Shown here piece by piece: positions 42,055 to 51,339 of a DNA stretch of 58,616 bases. The translations under genes were made by a program, and so were the position numbers. The DNA lies in contig NZ_WHPN01000076.1 of NCBI RefSeq assembly GCF_009735685.1, forward strand, positions 1 to 58,616, in the 5' to 3' direction. Positions within the stretch are counted from its first letter, which is position 1, and each line of letters begins with the position of its first letter. The notes under the pieces were generated by a model. The model was not told the origin of the DNA. It worked only from the letters and a program-made list of their open reading frames with translations, and made no database searches. The DNA is from Streptomyces lycii. GTDB lineage: Bacteria > Actinomycetota > Actinomycetes > Streptomycetales > Streptomycetaceae.

Positions 42055-42143
42055 GCGCGGGTGCGGTGCTGCCGGGCGCCGGTGCGGTGCGCGTCGGGCG
42101 CCGGTGCGGTGCGCGTCGGGCGCCGGTGCGGTGCGCGTCCGGG
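42055..42143. repeat. 22-bp tandem repeat upstream of the protease gene
   Basis: cgccggtgcggtgcgcgtcggg is repeated exactly at 42077-42098 and 42099-42120, with a third copy at 42121-42143 (one added c) and a diverged copy before. The remainder of the 688-bp gap 41703-42390 holds terminators and GC-rich imperfect repeats but no gene. Confidence 0.85.
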
Positions 42144-42390
42144 CAGTCCTGGGGCGGCGGGATCCGGGTCTTCACCCGTTGATCCGCAACTACCCCGGAA
42201 AGGCATGGTTGTTGTCTCAACAGCCGGGGGGTCACCATCCTCACGACCGGCGGGGGCGGCCGGGAAACGCGGCAGGGGGACCGGTCGGGGAAGACCGGCC
42301 GAGGGGATCCGGTCGAAGGGGATCGACCGGGGAATCGGCTGCCGCCGGACGCGCTCCCGTCAAGCGCAGGTTCACAGAGGGGAGAGGACT

Positions 42391-45300
42391 GTGCGAATCC
42401 GGCACGGACAGCGGCAGCGCCTGCTCACCGCCGTACTCACGGCGGCACTGGTGTTCGGTACGGCCACACAGGCCGGCGGCGCGCCGCGTACGGGGGACGG
42501 AGCGGCCACGGAGCCACAGCTCGCGGCGGACTCCGGCACGGGGGGCCACGGCACGGCGGGCTCGGGCAAGGCGGGCTCGGATACGGCGGACTCGGGCACG
42601 GCGGGCCGGGATACAGCGGCCCGGGATACGGCGGGCCCGGGCGCGCGAGGCGGCACGGGCGCGGGCAGCGGCTCACCCGGGACGGGCCCGGGCGGCGCGG
42701 AAGGCCCGGGCGGCGAACCGGGGGCGGCCTCCGGCGGCGCGCCGAGGACCGTCACCCTGATCACCGGTGACCGGGTGGTCGTGGACGGCTCCGGCCGGCG
42801 GGTGACGGACGTCCTGCCGGGCCCCGGGCGGGAGGGCATCCCGATCCGGGTGCGGTCGGCGCGCGAGGGCACGTACGCCGTGCCGGCGGACGCCCGGCAG
42901 CTCGTCGACCGGGGGAAGCTGGACCGGCGGCTGTTCGACGTGACCGGTCTGGTGCGGGACGGCTACGACGACGCGAACCGCGCCGGCCTGCCGCTGATCG
43001 TGGCCTACACGGGCGGACGCGGCCCGGGCGCCCGGACCGGCGCGGCGGCGGCGACGCGGGCGGGGCTCACCGCCGCGGGCGCCTCCGTACACCGCTCGCT
43101 CCCCGTGATCGGCGCCGACGCGGTGCGCGCGCCCCGGAAGGACCGCGCCGCTCTCTGGGACGCGCTGACCGCCGCCCCGGCCGCGGACTCCGCGTTCCGC
43201 ACCGCCGCGGACGGGGTCGAGCGGGTCTGGCTCGACGCCAGGGTCGGCGCGGCCATCGACCGCAGCGTGGCGCGGATCGGCACCCCCGACGCCTGGAAGG
43301 ACGGGTACGACGGGACCGGGGTCAAGGTCGCCGTCCTGGACACCGGGGTGGACGAAACCCATCCCGACCTCGCCGGGGTCGAGATCGGGCAGCGCGACTT
43401 CTCCGAGGCGCCGGACGCCGTGGACCGCAGCGGCCACGGCACGCATGTCGCGTCCACCGTCGCCGGCAGCGGCGCGGCGTCCGGGGGCGCGTACCGGGGC
43501 GTGGCACCGGGCGCGCGGATCCTCGACGGAAAGGTCCTCGACGACACCGGCAACGGCTACACCTCCGACATCGTCGCCGGCATGGAGTGGGCGGCCGGAC
43601 AGGGCGCCCGGGTGGTGAACCTGAGCCTCGGGCTGTTCGACACGCCGGAGACCGACCCGCTGGAGGAGACGGTGAACACCCTCTCCGCCGAGCGTGGCGT
43701 GCTGTTCGTCGTCGCGGCGGGGAACGAGGGGCCGTCCGGCCGCAGCGTCCGCACACCCGGCAGCGCCGAGTCCGCGCTGACCGTGGGCGCGGTGGACCGG
43801 GACGACGCCCTCGTGGACTTCTCCAGCGCCGGGCCGACCCTCGCCGGCTCGCTCAAGCCGGATCTCACCGCGCCCGGCGCCGGCATCGTCGCCGCGAAGG
43901 CCGCCGAGGGGGTCGAGGGCACCGCGCCGCCCGGGCAGGGCGGTGAAGGCCGCTACGTCGAGATGTCCGGTACGTCGATGGCGGCGCCGCACGTCGCGGG
44001 CGCGGCGGCCGTACTGGCGCAGCGGCGCCCCGATCTGACGGGCGACCAGCTCAAGCGGCTGCTGGTGGCCTCGGCCGCGCCGGGCGACCCCGACGCCCCG
44101 GCCTATGAGCAGGGCACCGGCCGCGTCGACGTGGCGCGGGCGTACCGGCAGAGCGTGGTCAGCGAGCAGACGGCGGTGGACTTCGGCCTGCTGGAGTCGC
44201 CGCACGACACCGACGAGCCGGTGACCCGGCAGCTGACGTACCGGAACGACGGCGCGGAGGCGGTCACGTTCGACCTCTCCGTGGAGGCGCTGCGGCCCGG
44301 CGGCGAACCCGCACCGGACGGCATGTTCACGCTGTCGGAGGACCGGGTGACGGTCCCGGCGGGCGGCACGGCCGCGGTCGGCGTCATCGCGGACACCCGG
44401 GTCGGCGACGACCTCTCGGGAACGTTCTCCGGCAGCGTCGTCGCCCGGACGGAGACGGCGGGCGGCCAGACGGTCCGTACCGCGGTCGGCGTCGAACTGG
44501 AGGAGGAGAAGCACACCCTGACGGTCCGGGTACGGCCGCCTGGCGGGTCCGCGGAGGGCGGGCCGGGGAGCGACGACGGTACCGGTGACGCCTCCGGGGG
44601 CGGCGGCGACCCGGGCGACGGAGGTGACGGAGGCGGCGGAGGCGGGCCCGGTGACGACGGCGGCGTCGGCGACAGTGCCGGAGGCGGCAGTGCCGGTGAC
44701 GACGGCGAAGGCGCCTCCGCGGGCGGCGACGGCGGTGACGACTCCGGCGGCGCCACCGACGACGCCAGTGACGGAGCCACCGACGGGGCCACTGACGGGG
44801 CCGACGACGGTACCGATGACGCCTCCGGGGGCGGCGGCACCGACGGCCGCTCCGCGGGCGGCGCGGCCACCGGAGCCGTCAACGTCTACGGCCGGCAGCA
44901 GGGCTGGGTGCCGCTGCCCGCGGACTCCGACGGCGACGGGACCGTCTCGGTACGGCTGCCCCGCGACGACTATCTGGTGGAGAGCATGCTGTCCGTGCCC
45001 GACGGCGACGGCGGCAGCCACGAGTCGGTCATGATCCGGCCGTTGATCACCCTGGACCGGGGCGGCACCGTCGCGTTCGACCACGGCGAGGCGAAGCCCG
45101 TGGCGATCACGGCCCCGGACGGCGCCGAGCCGCGCCGCGGCTTCCTGACGTACCAGAGCGGCATCGCCGTCTATCCGCAGCTGGAGATCGTCGAGCTGGA
45201 CCGGCTGCGGCTCGGCCACGTCGGGCCGCGCGTCGCCGGGGAGGAGTTCCGCACGCAGGTGGGCGGCCTGTGGACGCGCGGCGACGCCCGCTACCACCTG

Positions 45301-46458
45301 CTGTACGACCGCGCGGGGGCGTTCTGGGACGGCTTCGAGCACCGCGTCTCGGCGGACGAACTCGCCACCGTGGAGACCGCCGTCGGCGCGCCCGCGAGCG
45401 GCAAGACGGCCACCACCACCGCGCAGTGGACCGACACCCGCGACGGCGCGGGGAACGGCGCGGGCGGCGGGCCCGCCTCCGTACAGCTGCCCTCCGGCGA
45501 GGACCTCGCCCTGCCCGGCACGGTACGGAACCACTTCACCGCGCCCGAGGGCTTCACCTGGTCGCTGACGGCCGCCCAGTACGGCGCCGAGGGCGGCTGG
45601 GAGGCCGAGTTCACCGGCCGGCCGGCGGTCTACCGGCCGGGGGAGACGTACCGGGAGACCTTCAACACCGGCGTCTTCGGCCCGGGGATCGGCGCGGAAG
45701 GGGACAACACCGACCGCGGCGGGCGACGGCTGGGCAACCGCATGCACGTCTGCGTACCGGTCCTCGTGGACGGCGCCGGGCACGTGGGCCGCGGCCGGTA
45801 CGCCGACGCCCGTTCCACGGTGACGGCGAACGGCGGGACGGTCGCGGAGACGGCCGCGCCGCAGTGTTCGTCCTTCGCGGTGGCGGCGGAGGAGGCGGAG
45901 TACCGCGTCGCGGTCGAGGCCACGCGGAGGGCCGGGGACTCGGCGGTCAGCGGCAGTGTCAGCGCGGAATGGACCTACCGCTCGGCGCGCACGGAGGGCC
46001 GCGAGTGGGCCCCGCTGCCGCTGTCGGCCGTCCGCTTCGCCCCGCGGCTGGCACCGGACAGTTCGGCGGCGGCCGGGGAACGGATGACGGTGCCGCTGAC
46101 CGTCGAGGGCCCGGCGGCCCGGGACGGCTACCGGGCGCTGGAGGTACGGGTGTCCTACGACCGGGGCGCCACGTGGCGGGACGCGCCGGTGCTGGGCGGG
46201 GACGGGACGGGCGGCAGCGGTCCGGACAGCGGCGGTGACGGGGACACCGGTGACGGGGACACCGGTGACGGGGACACCGGTGGCGGCGGAGGCCGTGCCG
46301 GGGACGGTGCCGGTGCCGGTGAAGGCCGTGCCGGCGGTGAGCACCTGGTCCTGCGGCACCCGGCCGGGACCGGATCGGTCTCCTTCGCGGTGACCCTGGA
46401 GGACCGGGAGGGAAACACGTTCGAGGCGACGCTGCTCGACGCGTATCTGCTGAGGTGA
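42391..46458 (+). CDS. Large secreted subtilisin-like (S8) serine protease
   Basis: The 1355-residue protein has a signal peptide (1-30), a low-complexity region (35-115) with the propeptide after it, and the S8 catalytic domain at about 305-565. The triad is D317 (VLDTGVDETHPD), H349 (GHGTHVAST) and S529 (GTSMAAPHVAG), with oxyanion N445 (AAGNEGP). Beta-rich C-terminal domains follow, interrupted by a Gly/Asp tract of about 110 residues (near 725-830) and a GDGDT triplet repeat near the end. It is presumably exported and self-processed. GTG 42391 has a ggggagagg ribosome site. The substrate is unknown. Confidence 0.93.
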   Translation: MRIRHGQRQRLLTAVLTAALVFGTATQAGGAPRTGDGAATEPQLAADSGTGGHGTAGSGKAGSDTADSGTAGRDTAARDTAGPGARGGTGAGSGSPGTGPGGAEGPGGEPGAASGGAPRTVTLITGDRVVVDGSGRRVTDVLPGPGREGIPIRVRSAREGTYAVPADARQLVDRGKLDRRLFDVTGLVRDGYDDANRAGLPLIVAYTGGRGPGARTGAAAATRAGLTAAGASVHRSLPVIGADAVRAPRKDRAALWDALTAAPAADSAFRTAADGVERVWLDARVGAAIDRSVARIGTPDAWKDGYDGTGVKVAVLDTGVDETHPDLAGVEIGQRDFSEAPDAVDRSGHGTHVASTVAGSGAASGGAYRGVAPGARILDGKVLDDTGNGYTSDIVAGMEWAAGQGARVVNLSLGLFDTPETDPLEETVNTLSAERGVLFVVAAGNEGPSGRSVRTPGSAESALTVGAVDRDDALVDFSSAGPTLAGSLKPDLTAPGAGIVAAKAAEGVEGTAPPGQGGEGRYVEMSGTSMAAPHVAGAAAVLAQRRPDLTGDQLKRLLVASAAPGDPDAPAYEQGTGRVDVARAYRQSVVSEQTAVDFGLLESPHDTDEPVTRQLTYRNDGAEAVTFDLSVEALRPGGEPAPDGMFTLSEDRVTVPAGGTAAVGVIADTRVGDDLSGTFSGSVVARTETAGGQTVRTAVGVELEEEKHTLTVRVRPPGGSAEGGPGSDDGTGDASGGGGDPGDGGDGGGGGGPGDDGGVGDSAGGGSAGDDGEGASAGGDGGDDSGGATDDASDGATDGATDGADDGTDDASGGGGTDGRSAGGAATGAVNVYGRQQGWVPLPADSDGDGTVSVRLPRDDYLVESMLSVPDGDGGSHESVMIRPLITLDRGGTVAFDHGEAKPVAITAPDGAEPRRGFLTYQSGIAVYPQLEIVELDRLRLGHVGPRVAGEEFRTQVGGLWTRGDARYHLLYDRAGAFWDGFEHRVSADELATVETAVGAPASGKTATTTAQWTDTRDGAGNGAGGGPASVQLPSGEDLALPGTVRNHFTAPEGFTWSLTAAQYGAEGGWEAEFTGRPAVYRPGETYRETFNTGVFGPGIGAEGDNTDRGGRRLGNRMHVCVPVLVDGAGHVGRGRYADARSTVTANGGTVAETAAPQCSSFAVAAEEAEYRVAVEATRRAGDSAVSGSVSAEWTYRSARTEGREWAPLPLSAVRFAPRLAPDSSAAAGERMTVPLTVEGPAARDGYRALEVRVSYDRGATWRDAPVLGGDGTGGSGPDSGGDGDTGDGDTGDGDTGGGGGRAGDGAGAGEGRAGGEHLVLRHPAGTGSVSFAVTLEDREGNTFEATLLDAYLLR

Positions 46459-46470
46459 CCGGCCCGCGCC

Positions 46471-46524
46471 CGCCCGGCCCGCATCCGCCCGGCCCGCATC
46501 CGCCCGGCCCGCATCCGCCCGGCC
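46471..46524. repeat. 15-bp tandem repeat between convergent genes
   Basis: cgcccggcccgcatc is repeated exactly at 46471-46485, 46486-46500 and 46501-46515, with a partial fourth copy to 46524. Confidence 0.9.
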
Positions 46525-46593
46525 GCCTTCGTCGCCGGGGCGGTCGAACCGGCAGGGACGACCGACCCGGCGGGCCCTTGGCCTTCCCGCCGC

Positions 46594-47733
46594 TCAGCCC
46601 GTCGGCGTCGACCAGGCCGTCTCCGCCGCGGCCGCCGCCGCGTCGGCGTCGGCCCGGACGCCCGCCCCGTTCAGGGCGGCCGCCAGCGCCGACAGCACCC
46701 GCAGCACCGTGCCGGGCGTGGCGTCCGGGCCGTAGTGGTTGACCCGGATCATCTCCTTGGCCAGCGCGCCGCCGCCCGCCACCAGCGGTGGCGCCGGGGC
46801 GTCCGCCGGGGCTGCCGCGAGCGCCGCGGTGACCAGTTCGCGGGCGTCCAGCGAGGCCGGGGCCCGCAGCGTGGTGGCCACCGGTGCCGCGTCGCGGGCC
46901 TCGGTCACGTACGGGCGCAGCCCCTCCGGGCCCTGGGCGGTCAGGGCCTGCACGCCGCTGCGCAGCGCGGCCGCGGCGGACCGGTGGCGGGCGAACGACG
47001 CGTCGAGCCCGCCGTTCTCCTCGATGCGCTCGATGCACGCCTCCAGCGCCAGCATCTCCAACTGCGCGGGCGCGTGCGGCAGCGCGACGCGCCCCTGGTC
47101 GATCCAACGCTCCTTCCAGTCCAGGAGGGAGAGGTACGAGCGGCGCGGCGCCCCCGGGTTGGCGGCGATCCGCTCCCAGGCGCGCTCGCTGACCGACACG
47201 GCCGAGACACCGGCCGGGCCGCCCATGGCCTTCTGTGCGCCGATGACGCACAGGTCGATGCCCCACGCGTCGGTCAGCAGGGGTTCGGCGGCGACGGACG
47301 CCACCGCGTCGACCATGAGCAGCGCCCCGTGTTCCCGGACGGCCTCGGCGACGGCGGGCACCGGGTTGGTGTTGCCGGTGGCGGCCTCGGCGTGCACGAG
47401 GGAGACCAGCTCGGTCTCCGGGTGCTCCGCCAGCGCCCGCCGCACCGCGTCCGCCGGCACCGACGTGTCGTACGGCACCTCGATGTCCACGACCGTCGCC
47501 CCGCAGTCCCGCAGCCAGCCGCCGAACGTCTGGCCGTACGGGCCGGTGACGACGTTCAGCGCGGTGGAGCCCGGCCGGGCGGCGGAGCGGATGCAGCCCT
47601 CCAGGGGCAGCAACGCCTCGCCCTGCATCACGAGTACGTCGGCGTCGGTCCGCAGGACGGAGGCGACCCGCCGCTCGATGGCGGCGAAGCGCTCCGCGGA
47701 GAGCGGTTCGAGATCGAGGAGGGGGTGCGACAT
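46594..47733 (-). CDS. Class V PLP-dependent aminotransferase-like enzyme
   Basis: The 379-residue protein has the alanine-glyoxylate-aminotransferase-like fold: VVTGPYGQTFGGWLRD (62-76), D142 (MVDAVAS) that supports the PLP ring nitrogen, and lysine K168 (GAQKAMGGP) that forms the Schiff base. Substrates cannot be assigned. ATG 47733 is chosen; GTG 47745 is possible. Its upstream region is a six-unit 16-bp tandem repeat, which may carry its control. Confidence 0.9.
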   Translation of the reverse strand: MSHPLLDLEPLSAERFAAIERRVASVLRTDADVLVMQGEALLPLEGCIRSAARPGSTALNVVTGPYGQTFGGWLRDCGATVVDIEVPYDTSVPADAVRRALAEHPETELVSLVHAEAATGNTNPVPAVAEAVREHGALLMVDAVASVAAEPLLTDAWGIDLCVIGAQKAMGGPAGVSAVSVSERAWERIAANPGAPRRSYLSLLDWKERWIDQGRVALPHAPAQLEMLALEACIERIEENGGLDASFARHRSAAAALRSGVQALTAQGPEGLRPYVTEARDAAPVATTLRAPASLDARELVTAALAAAPADAPAPPLVAGGGALAKEMIRVNHYGPDATPGTVLRVLSALAAALNGAGVRADADAAAAAAETAWSTPTG

Positions 47734-47764
47734 GGGGCTGCTCACTCACTCGTTGCGGGCGGAA

Positions 47765-47860
47765 CGGTGCGGCACTTGACCGGTACGGCACCTCTTCTGT
47801 TCGGCACCTGTCCGGTTGGGCACCTGATCGGTACGGCACCTGGCCGGTGCGGCGCTGTGG
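47765..47860 (-). repeat. Six 16-bp tandem repeats in the promoter region
   Basis: Six consecutive units of exactly 16 bp fit cggtacggcacctgnc with 1 to 6 changes each: 47765, 47781, 47797, 47813, 47829 and 47845 are the unit starts. The array lies 32 bp upstream of the aminotransferase start. In the gene's orientation each unit carries the core aggtgccgtaccg. Confidence 0.88.
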
Positions 47861-48006
47861 GGCGAGCGTACCTCTGCGGCGAACGACGACGGGTGTGACG
47901 AGCGGGGCAGCGTGTGGGGCGGTGTGTGGGGCTCGCGAAGGGCGACCGGGCCCGGTGGAGACAGCCCGCCGCCGGGTGCGTGACGTGCGCGGACGCGGGG
48001 CGGCGT

Positions 48007-50106
48007 CTAGTGGGCGCGCAGGTCGTCCACGTGGAAGCTGCCGGCGGTGGTCGTCCCGCCCTCGGCCTGGTTGACGAAGACGTTGAACTGGGAGAGGTTC
48101 CGCAGGTCTTCACCGGAGATCCGGCGGCCGGCGTTCTCCGTGTCCCAGGGCGCGGGCCGGAAGTCGGCGAACGGAATGGTCACCTCGCCCGCCTCGGTGC
48201 CGGCCATCGACGGATACGCCTCGTAGGCGACACCGCCCGCGACCAGTTGCAGCACCAGCTTGTGGTCCGAGCCGTCCGGCCGGAGCCACAGCGAGAAGGA
48301 ATCGTAGGCCGACCAGTCGCCCTCGATGCGCTTACCGATGCCGGTGTACGTCTGATAGGTGAAGTCGTAGTCGAACTTCAGCGCGTTCTCGCCGCCGCCC
48401 CTGGGGTCCTGGGACAGCGAGATGGTGTTCGTGCCGTACGGGCTGTACTCCGCGCGGAGCGCGACATCGTCGGCGTGGCCCTCGAAGTCGTCCACGACAC
48501 CCGGCGGGAGCGGCGGCTTCTCGCCGAGGACGATCCGGTTCGTCAGCTCCAGCCTCCGCCGGCCGGGCCCGCGGAGTTCGGCGGTGACGGTCAGCTCGGT
48601 GACCGTGTTGTCGAGGTTCTCCGCGCCGATCTCCCAGATGCCCGTGTGGTAGCCGGTGTCGCGGTCGTACCGCAGCGGACGGCGGGCGGGGTCGTCGCCG
48701 ACGGTGTAGTGGACCTCGTGCGGCTGCGCGGAGTCGGAGAGCCGCACCCGGACGGTGGCCTCCGGGGTGGTGATCCGCTGGTTGTCGGTGGGCGAGACGA
48801 TGTGCAGATACGGCTCGTGGTCCCGGGCGCGCACCCTGCGGTCGTAGACGTCGCGCCGGTCCAGCTCCGCGCTGAAGACGGAGGCGGGGCGGGCGTGGAA
48901 GTCCCGGAAGTCGGGAAGCAGTTCGTGCTCCTCCTCGTCCGCAGTCGCCGGGTACGGGACGAAGAACTGCTCGGTGCCGAAGTTGACCCAGGTCAGCATC
49001 CAGGCGCTGCGGCTCGCGTCCGGGTCGGCGGCGATGGCGTCGAGGACCTTCGTGTACCACCGCAGTTCGCTGTTGCCGCCGTTGGGCTTCAGGGCGCCGC
49101 TGATCCCGAACTCGGTGAAGGCCGACACCTTGCCGCGCTCCTCGGCGATCCTCGCGATCATGCCGAGGTCGGCGACGACACCGTCCAGCCACTGCTGGGA
49201 GGCGCCGCTGTCGTCGTAGTTGTCGTAGCCGAGGACGTCGACGAACGCGTCGCCGGGGTAGGTGCGCATGTAGACGTCGTCCGTGCCGCCGTAGGAGCCG
49301 CCGGGCGAGTAGGAGTACAGGAAGTTGTGCACGTCCTTGGTGTCGCGCAGGTACTCCACGGTGTAGCGGAACAGCTCGGTGAACTCCGAGGGCGAGGCGT
49401 GCGCGGCGCCCCACCAGAACCACGATCCGCTGTTCTCGTGGAAGGGGCGGAACACCATCGGGATCGGGTTGCCGTCCTTGTCGTCGGCGGCGTGCGCGAG
49501 CTTGGCGACCCGGTCGAGATAGGCGTTGAACGCGGCGTGGTGGTCACCGCCGGGCAGGATGCGTTCGACAACGTTGCCATCGGTGTCGTAGAAGTCCCCG
49601 CCGGTGACGAAGTTGTCCATGTGGGCGGTGACGGTGTGGATGCCGCCGATCCGGTCGGCCCGCTCGATGAGTTCGACGGTGTGCTCGAAGTTCTCCTCGG
49701 GAGTGGGCTCACCCGGCGCCGAGCCCCAGCCGTCGTGCCCCACGTCCCAGCCGAAGACGGCCGGATGGTCCCCGACCCCGGCCTCCACGTCGGACCGGAA
49801 GCCGTCGGTCTCCGCGGACTCGTCGAAGGTCACGCCGAACTCGGTGTCCTGCTGGTGCCCGAAGAGAATGCCCTTCCCCTGCTGGTCCCGCAGATAGGAG
49901 AAGAGCGAACGGGTCTCGGGCGTCGCGTCGGGATCGACGATTCGCACCGTCTTGGGCTTGCCGTGGTGCCGGCCGTCCGCCGGACCGCTGTCGGCGGCGG
50001 CGACCGGGGTGAGGACCCCGAGACCGACCACCGCGGCCGCGGCGGCGGCGAACGCGGCGACCGCGCCCTGCCACCTGCCGGACGGGGAGAAGCTGCGTCT
50101 GTGCAT
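48007..50106 (-). CDS. Secreted GH26 beta-mannanase with C-terminal carbohydrate-binding domain
   Basis: The 699-residue protein has a signal peptide (Arg/Ser N terminus, Ala-rich core, cut near residue 38), a GH26 catalytic domain (about 55-400), a beta-sandwich linker domain (about 430-525) and a C-terminal CBM11-like jelly-roll starting VVDDFEGHADD. The GH26 acid/base is E224 (VFRPFHENSGSWFWWG) and the nucleophile is E332 (AFTEFGIS). It should hydrolyse beta-1,4-mannans outside the cell. ATG 50106 has a ggagag site. A promoter with an inverted repeat lies at 50181-50213. Confidence 0.94.
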   Translation of the reverse strand: MHRRSFSPSGRWQGAVAAFAAAAAAVVGLGVLTPVAAADSGPADGRHHGKPKTVRIVDPDATPETRSLFSYLRDQQGKGILFGHQQDTEFGVTFDESAETDGFRSDVEAGVGDHPAVFGWDVGHDGWGSAPGEPTPEENFEHTVELIERADRIGGIHTVTAHMDNFVTGGDFYDTDGNVVERILPGGDHHAAFNAYLDRVAKLAHAADDKDGNPIPMVFRPFHENSGSWFWWGAAHASPSEFTELFRYTVEYLRDTKDVHNFLYSYSPGGSYGGTDDVYMRTYPGDAFVDVLGYDNYDDSGASQQWLDGVVADLGMIARIAEERGKVSAFTEFGISGALKPNGGNSELRWYTKVLDAIAADPDASRSAWMLTWVNFGTEQFFVPYPATADEEEHELLPDFRDFHARPASVFSAELDRRDVYDRRVRARDHEPYLHIVSPTDNQRITTPEATVRVRLSDSAQPHEVHYTVGDDPARRPLRYDRDTGYHTGIWEIGAENLDNTVTELTVTAELRGPGRRRLELTNRIVLGEKPPLPPGVVDDFEGHADDVALRAEYSPYGTNTISLSQDPRGGGENALKFDYDFTYQTYTGIGKRIEGDWSAYDSFSLWLRPDGSDHKLVLQLVAGGVAYEAYPSMAGTEAGEVTIPFADFRPAPWDTENAGRRISGEDLRNLSQFNVFVNQAEGGTTTAGSFHVDDLRAH

Positions 50107-50180
50107 GGACTCTCCAGGGATGGATGCCGAAGTGGCGCCGGTGACGGCGGGGATGCCGCGGGCCGTCCTGCTGGAGTGGG

Positions 50181-50213
50181 ACTATAGAGAACTTACTTAC
50201 GTCGGTGAAGTAA
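50181..50213 (-). promoter_or_regulatory. Putative promoter and operator of the mannanase gene
   Basis: Read on the minus strand, TTCACC (50204-50209) and TATAGT (50181-50186) are separated by 17 bp. The inverted repeat ttactt (50193-50198) / aagtaa (50208-50213) overlaps the -35 box and the spacer. This placement suits a repressor of a sugar-inducible gene. The segment is AT-rich for this genome. Confidence 0.55.
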
Positions 50214-50454
50214 CTAAACAGAATCCCTTGCACCGGGCCATCCGCCCACGGCCCACCGGGACTCCACGGACGGCAGCCGACGCGACCAGCAAGTTGCCCC
50301 GGCCGCCCAGGAACCATCCATATGGGGGAATCCACCCAACTGGCCGAGCAATGAGCCGTTTTGCATACCTATGCTCGCCGTACGGCAGGCCGGGCACACG
50401 TACACGTGCCGACGGCATGCCTCCCCGTACCGCCACACCACCACAGGAATCAGC

Positions 50455-51339
50455 ATGGTCAGCTCGCCCCACGAGGCGATGCACCGCATCTTCCAGGAGT
50501 ATCCGGGGCTGTTCTCCGGCCTCTCCGAGGTTCTCGGCGTCACATTTCCGGCTCCGAGCGCCGTCGCCGTCCTGCCGACCGACCTCACCGAGGCCCGGCC
50601 CGTCGAGCGCCGCGTCGACACGCTGTTGCGCTTCGACGGTCCCGACGGCGGGTCCTTCCTGCTGGCTGTCGAGGCCCAGGGCAGGAAGGACCCGGCCAAG
50701 CCCGCCAGCTGGGCGTACTACGCCTCGTACCTGCACACGAAGTACAGCCTGCCGCCCCTGCTGCTGGTCGTCTGCCAGGACCGGGCGACCGCGGAGTGGG
50801 CGGCACGACCGGTCCGCATCGGGCCCCCGCAGTGGGCGACGCTCATGCTGCACCCGCTCGTCGCGGGGCCGCACAACATGCCCGTGATCACCGACCCGGC
50901 CGAGGTGCGCAAGGACTTCGCCCTCGCCACGCTCGCCGCGATCACGCACGCCGCGAACCCCGATGTCGGTGCCATACTCAAAGCGATGTCGACCGCGCTG
51001 CGGGACACACCGCCAACGATCAGTGATCCCATCGTCGAATTCATCGCACAGGGCCTGGGCAAGCTCCCGGCCTCGGAACAGTGGAGGACCCTGGTGGCAG
51101 TGGATCTTTCCTTCTACAAGTCGCCCCTCTCGGAAGAGATCCGGGACGCAGGCCGCGCCGAGGGCCGCGCCGAGGACATCGTGCTGATCCTGGAGGACCG
51201 CGGTCTCGAGGTCTCCGACGCGGCCCGCGAACGCATCACCGGCTGCAAGGACCCCGCACTCCTGCGGCACTGGCTCCGCCGAGCCCTCTCCGCCACCTCC
51301 ACCGAGGACATCTTCACCGAGTCACACCCCGGTGGCTGA
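50455..51339 (+). CDS. Rpn/YhgA-like PDDEXK-family protein
   Basis: The 294-residue protein has a PDDEXK-like nuclease signature: D55 (RVDTLLRF) and E73-x-Q75 (LAVEAQGRKDP) with the ensuing YYASYLHTKYSLPPLLLVV strand-helix. This resembles the recombination-promoting nuclease (Rpn) and transposase-like families. The C-terminal module DLSFYKSPLSEEIRDAG through ATSTEDIFTE is repeated in the next gene. ATG 50455 has agga 7 nt upstream. A nuclease role is inferred from the motif alone. Confidence 0.78.
   Translation: MVSSPHEAMHRIFQEYPGLFSGLSEVLGVTFPAPSAVAVLPTDLTEARPVERRVDTLLRFDGPDGGSFLLAVEAQGRKDPAKPASWAYYASYLHTKYSLPPLLLVVCQDRATAEWAARPVRIGPPQWATLMLHPLVAGPHNMPVITDPAEVRKDFALATLAAITHAANPDVGAILKAMSTALRDTPPTISDPIVEFIAQGLGKLPASEQWRTLVAVDLSFYKSPLSEEIRDAGRAEGRAEDIVLILEDRGLEVSDAARERITGCKDPALLRHWLRRALSATSTEDIFTESHPGG

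Noticed and set aside
39405..42206. A 933-codon antisense frame across lysS, the argS promoter and argS
   Set aside because: It is antisense to argS over its full length, has no domain and has codon use expected of a shadow frame.
42673..46359. A 1228-codon minus-strand frame opposite the S8 protease
   Set aside because: The plus strand carries a complete protease with signal peptide and triad. The opposite frame is compositionally driven.
47765..47860. CRISPR array
   Set aside because: The units are contiguous 16-mers without spacers and there are no cas genes.
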